The notes under the pieces: model-generated
Databases searched by the model: none
What the model saw: the letters and a program-made list of their open reading frames with translations, nothing else
What the model was told of the DNA's origin: nothing
NCBI RefSeq assembly: GCF_003576645.1
Contig: NC_044919.1
Location: 33,288,090-33,352,089, forward strand
From: Ipomoea triloba
Lineage: Eukaryota > Streptophyta > Magnoliopsida > Solanales > Convolvulaceae
Direction of reading: 5' to 3'
DNA length: 64,000 nucleotides
Part shown: positions 60,201-64,000 of the stretch, piece by piece
How positions within the stretch are numbered: position 1 is the first letter of the stretch
Layout: each line of letters opens with the position of its first letter
Made by a program: the position numbers and the translations under genes

Positions 60201-62014
60201 GACAAGGGTAGGAAAAGGTACATAAGAGGATCAGAGGCACAGAAAAAGACATACTTTCAGCATCTCAATGATGGAAAGTACCACGGATCCCATATAATTG
60301 TAGTGTCAGATGGAGGGACTTGCATTTAATGATTCTATTATAAAATGTTTCTATGATAGTGTGGAATGTGGATCGAGATAAAAGAGCAAATAGCGCTTTG
60401 AAGCAGTTCTGATGCGGAAAGCAATAAACATTTATAATGACTAAGTAATTCAAACACAATGAAGGTAATGGAAGTAGGCAGATGTGGCCAGCTGGGTAAT
60501 GTATATTAGGAAAAAGTGCTACCAGAGCAAAAAAGGACAAGGCCGACAAGATAAAAATGTCCACCAACTCAGGTTCAAAGAGATGGAACACTGAATGCTG
60601 TAGAAATACAGTTATCATGCTGAGACTTTAGACTTATGAACATAAACTTCTTTGGAAGATATTGGGCATTTTCTAGATAAGAGACTCCAGGTTCTCTCCC
60701 GTCTCCACATAAACTTAGAGACTCAGTCAGCATAATTAAAACCATACTAGTATACATGCGAAACTTTGGCTCTTACTGCATATTTAGACACAACTTGTAC
60801 CATTAGGATCACCATAAAAATAAGTATAAAACATACCACCAATGAGTCAAGGAATCCCAAAACAACTCTGTTTTCAGCAGTTAATATTCGCTCTGCATCC
60901 TCAGTTGAAGTTATATTATATACTCCAGGCCCAACCTTCTTCTTGATCCAAGTCACAATTGCATCTCTGCATGTGGCACTTCTTGTCAACCTCCAAGGCA
61001 AATGTAATTAAACAACCCAGCATGAAAAACTAAAGGAAAAGATCGCCCCTTCCCCCAGGCACACTGAATAAGGCTAATCAGCTGCAACACTTGTCTCAAA
61101 AACAAAGATGTGAAAACCTTCTGTAGAACTTAAACTCTACTTTACTCTTCTACAGAATAGTGTGTGATCTGTATAACTAGGTCATTTAGATTGAGTTTCT
61201 CACTTTCTCAGAATGGACTAAATCGTTTATTGATATAGTACAACACAAATGTAGTATCTAAGATAAACGTGAAAGAGATGAAAGCTTTTAGCAATAGACC
61301 AAGGATGAAAGCATTTCATATGAAAACAAAGTAAGAACTAATTCTCTTAAGTAGTAAAGTTCCTTTTGTATTGTTTCAATTTTCATTTCAGTGAAATAGG
61401 AGCGTGTGAGACTGTGGGGGAAAGACTTACTTGGTTCTTTGGCCATTATAGGGTTTATGCTCACCGTCAACAAAGAATAAAATAGTAGGAAACCCCTGGA
61501 CCTCATAGTTCTCGGCAAGCCCATTCTCCTCTGTGGCATCGACCTTAGCAAGCACCACATTCTCTGTTTTCAGTTCAGTCGCAGCGGCAGCGTACTCAGG
61601 CGCGAGAGCCTTACAGTGCCCGCACCAGGGCGCGTAGAACTCCACCATCACATACTTGTTACTATCCACGAAGTCGCTTAAGTTCCTATCCGTCAAGACA
61701 ACGACGTCCTTATCGTCGACCTTAGGGCCGTCGTCCTCTTCCTCCTCGCGACCGAATCCCTGCGGAACCTCAAAATCGTCGTAATTCTCGAAGTCTTCAT
61801 CGTCGTCCTCAGCTTCGTCGTCGCTTCCGAAGTTGTGAGGATCCGATTGGTGAGTGTGCTTCGCTGCGCCATCGTTCTCGTCGTCGGATTCGAGGAAGGT
61901 GAGGTCTTCGTCGTCATCGTCGGCGGCGGCGGCGGTTTTGGCCAGGGACGGAGACGCTAATAGGGAGAAGAGTAGAAGACAGGCGAGAGTGAGGAGAATG
62001 AGCTGACGCGGCAT
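57262..62014 (-). CDS. Protein disulfide isomerase, PDIL1-4/PDIL1-3 type
   Basis: Twelve exons on the minus strand: 62014-61431, 60966-60837, 60187-60022, 59892-59774, 59639-59559, 58538-58452, 58345-58271, 58142-58074, 57980-57900, 57819-57685, 57581-57525, 57429-57262; 583 aa, frame closed. The order is a signal peptide (about 1-25), a strongly acidic segment (about 32-97), thioredoxin domain a with CGHC at 131-134, domains b and b', thioredoxin domain a' with CGHC at 470-473, and C-terminal KDEL for ER retention. An acidic c domain ahead of a-b-b'-a' is the hallmark of the PDIL1-3/PDIL1-4 pair; the full CGHC in both active sites favours PDIL1-4. It forms and rearranges disulfides in the ER lumen. 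The ATG at 62014 is chosen because the frame upstream has no other ATG. Confidence 0.95.
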
Positions 62015-63239
62015 AATTAGATGGCGAGTTGACTCAGTTTTGACTATCGGCAATCGGAGTAAGATCGACTGTAAACTGTCAAGTGTGAGATCTGATACGG
62101 AGGTTGTCAGGTCGGGGATCGAAGAGGAAACAAGAAACGATGCCGTTCTTAATAAGTGCTGCTATCATATCATTATTTCTTTTATCAAAATAAAATGAAA
62201 TCTTGATATATACTATTAAACTATAGAGTATAGAGCAATTATTTTTTCTTGTTCTCAAAAAAAATTTTCAATAAATTTTTTATTTAAAGGCATATTTACA
62301 AAAATGTCAAAGTATAAAACTGTATTTCATGTCCAATAAGAGTCAACCGTTTGCTTAAGGTGCTGAAATGGTATTGTACAAGATTAATGATTTTGAATAA
62401 ATTAATAAAATTATAAATGATGAAACATAAATTGAAATTATTATACATGAAAAATGTATTTTTGGTCACTCAATTATTAATTGCTAACAGTTTTAATTCT
62501 TAACTTTTAGCGTTATATATATTCCTAACTTTTTAATAAATTACAATTTTAATTATATTCCTAAAGAAGCAAAAATTATTAAATTAAATTATATTAAAAT
62601 TTTATTTTGTATATGAGTATTTTTTAAAGTTTATTATCTATATTCGTCATATTTTTTCAGATTTGATATTTTATCTTGCAAAATATTGAAATAAAGAATT
62701 GACAACTAACCTTCTTCACTAAAATTTTCTTCTGGTACATTGTTCCTATTTTTCCTACATGAAAATAGTAAAATTAAGTTATTTTTTTTCAAATAAAATA
62801 TCAAGACTAAAGAGGATTATAATTAAAGAAGAAATATTTAAAATTACTAAAATACTCATGTTCTAAGTAAAATTTTAATATAGTTTAATAGTTTTGTTGT
62901 TCAATGTCAAAGAGTTAAAATTGCAATACTTTTGAAGAATTAGAGATGTTTGCGTACATTGCAATAGTAAAAAATTATGGAGCAAAGAACAATTGAGAAA
63001 CTAAAAATGCTTTTTTTTTTTTTTATCATAACACAAAATAGGTTAAATCATCCAAGTCAAAAGTCAGGTTCGAATACCATACTACAAAATCAATAGTATT
63101 AAATATAACAAATTTATTTCCGTGCAAGACACGTGCGGAAATACTAGTCATTCAAACTCAGATTTTATTGTTTGAATAATATAATAAATTACAAATTATA
63201 ATAATTTAACTTAATATTATTAAACAAAGTTAGACTTGC
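62015..63239. other. PDI upstream region and AT-rich spacer
   Basis: 62015-62160 is the PDI leader and promoter. The rest is mostly a probable Helitron ending at 63147. No gene seen. Confidence 0.45.
62203..63147 (+). mobile_element. Probable second Helitron (3' end clear, 5' end uncertain)
   Basis: CCGTGCAAGACACGTGCGG at 63120-63138 is followed by AAATACTAG and T, closely like the 3' end of the 54.1-kb Helitron. A TATATACTATTAAACTATAG word near 62205 resembles the 5' end of that family but lacks a clean TC start, so the left border is a guess. Confidence 0.5.
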
Positions 63240-63248
63240 TATATATAT
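63240..63248 (+). promoter_or_regulatory. Possible TATA box of the 151-aa gene
   Basis: TATATATAC lies 56 bases before the ATG at 63296, allowing a short leader of about 25 nt. Confidence 0.4.
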
Positions 63249-63295
63249 ACAGCTTCACAACGCCCAGCGCATTCTCACCACTCCATCCAGTAGCC

Positions 63296-63751
63296 ATGAC
63301 CGCTCAGAGAAGAATCATCGTCGGCGACGATGGAAATGAAAAGTTCAGTTTCAACGACGTCGTTGGCTGTGATTCAAAGAATGTGACCGGCGGCGAGATC
63401 AATCTGAAGAGGTTCAACAACAAAGAGAGTGAAGCAGCAGTTCCTCCGGCAATGTTGTCGTCGGAGAATTCAATGGAGCTGAAGATGGAAGCGACGAGGA
63501 AGAAGCTGGAGCAAAGGTACGGCGAAGAAGCGGAGAAGAAAGGCAAGAAGAAGGTACAAGTCATTGATTTCCCTGCAGGTTCCAAGGGGCTAGGCGGCGG
63601 AGGAAGACGACGTCGTTGTGGTTTCGGTTCGAAGAAAGCGATCGACGTTAGCGTCCGAGAAAGGGTGCTTGCGAGTCTGAAGAGGATGAAGGGCCAAAAT
63701 GAGAAGCCAAAGTACAGTGTATACAAAAAGAAGATTGTTGAAGAAGATTGA
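63296..63751 (+). CDS. Unrecognised basic 151-aa protein
   Basis: An intronless frame from ATG to TGA, 151 aa. I do not recognise the family. It starts MTAQRRIIVGDDGNEKFSFN, has an amphipathic, probably helical Glu/Lys/Arg segment (about 62-88, MELKMEATRKKLEQRYGEEA), a Gly/Arg cluster (GGGGRRRRCGFGSKK) and a basic C-terminus ending KKKIVEED. No signal peptide or membrane helix; the basic clusters would allow nuclear entry. Codon use is more GC-rich than the surrounding spacer, and a TATA-like box and a poly(A) signal frame it, which supports a real gene. Expression cannot be judged from sequence. Confidence 0.7.
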   Translation: MTAQRRIIVGDDGNEKFSFNDVVGCDSKNVTGGEINLKRFNNKESEAAVPPAMLSSENSMELKMEATRKKLEQRYGEEAEKKGKKKVQVIDFPAGSKGLGGGGRRRRCGFGSKKAIDVSVRERVLASLKRMKGQNEKPKYSVYKKKIVEED

Positions 63752-63810
63752 TGTGAAGATCAGGTAATTAAAAAGGTTCAGATCAGACGATGTGATTTTA
63801 ATTTGTATCA

Positions 63811-63816
63811 AATAAA
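63811..63816 (+). terminator. Possible polyadenylation signal of the 151-aa gene
   Basis: AATAAA, 60 bases after the stop codon. Confidence 0.5.
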
Positions 63817-64000
63817 CTTTATTTATTCAGTTGTTATAAGAGTGTATCTGCACATTACAGTCAACAAGCCCTGTATGTAGTGATTGATGAACACACATCC
63901 AGTTTCTCTTGCATTGTCTCATCTGTATCCATCAATATACTTTATTTCTTGATAAAATAATTTCATTTCATGAAACCACCAATTTGACCTAATTCAAGTT

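Overview
This window is plant nuclear DNA, almost certainly from a eudicot. It carries multi-exon genes with GT-AG introns, proteins specific to land plants (fasciclin-like AGP, root-cap protein, GRIK/SnAK kinase, plant GH35 beta-galactosidase with a C-terminal lectin domain, a PDI-L protein of the acidic N-terminal type), AT-rich spacers, and typical plant transposons (hAT, MULE-type MITEs, Stowaway, Helitron, TRIM/SMART, tRNA-SINEs). Frequent TACGGAGTA-like words recall asterids such as Convolvulaceae, but this is only an impression. There is no bacterial-style operon structure; each gene has its own promoter.

Layout. 1-2.4 kb: right part of a dead hAT transposon. 2.7-3.5 kb (-): single-exon fasciclin-like arabinogalactan protein. 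4.2-7 kb: spacer with a GC-rich LTR-like block and a foldback element. 7.5-14.4 kb (-): four-exon histone-fold gene of the DPB3/NF-YC10 type, whose 4.3 kb first intron holds a ~545-bp tandem repeat array and the only N of the window. 14.5-19.8 kb: AT-rich spacer with SINE relics. 19.8-24.5 kb (+): 19-exon beta-galactosidase of the BGAL8 type. 24.7-26.1 kb (-): two-exon secreted root-cap-domain protein with an Asn/Gly repeat. 28.2-31.2 kb (-): seven-exon PDX2 glutaminase for vitamin B6, with a 225-bp SMART-like element in intron 2. 32.7-36.4 kb (-): ten-exon GRIK/SnAK kinase, preceded by a long leader containing a nearly pure A/C 59-bp minisatellite. 38.7-46.5 kb: gene-free repeats. 46.6-47.8 kb (-): SKIP11-like F-box/kelch protein. 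48.5-52 kb: repeats including a MULE-type MITE. 52.2-52.7 kb (-): AGP-like membrane protein. 53-57.2 kb: nested transposons (two MULE-type MITEs and a Helitron with a recognisable empty site). 57.3-62.0 kb (-): twelve-exon PDIL1-4-type protein disulfide isomerase ending in KDEL. 63.3-63.8 kb (+): unrecognised 151-aa basic protein.

The genes are not a functional cluster. Two loose themes are secretory/cell-wall function (FLA, BGAL, root-cap protein, AGP-like protein, PDI) and regulation or metabolism (DPB3-like, GRIK, F-box/kelch, PDX2). I found no clear evidence for a wholly new biological system. The most unusual structures are the 59-bp A/C array in the GRIK leader, the three identical-length 42-bp duplications that help kill the hAT gene, the intronic 545-bp array, and the Helitron with its internal 32-bp-stem hairpin. 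Exon boundaries were derived by hand from splice consensus and reading-frame continuity; all frames close.
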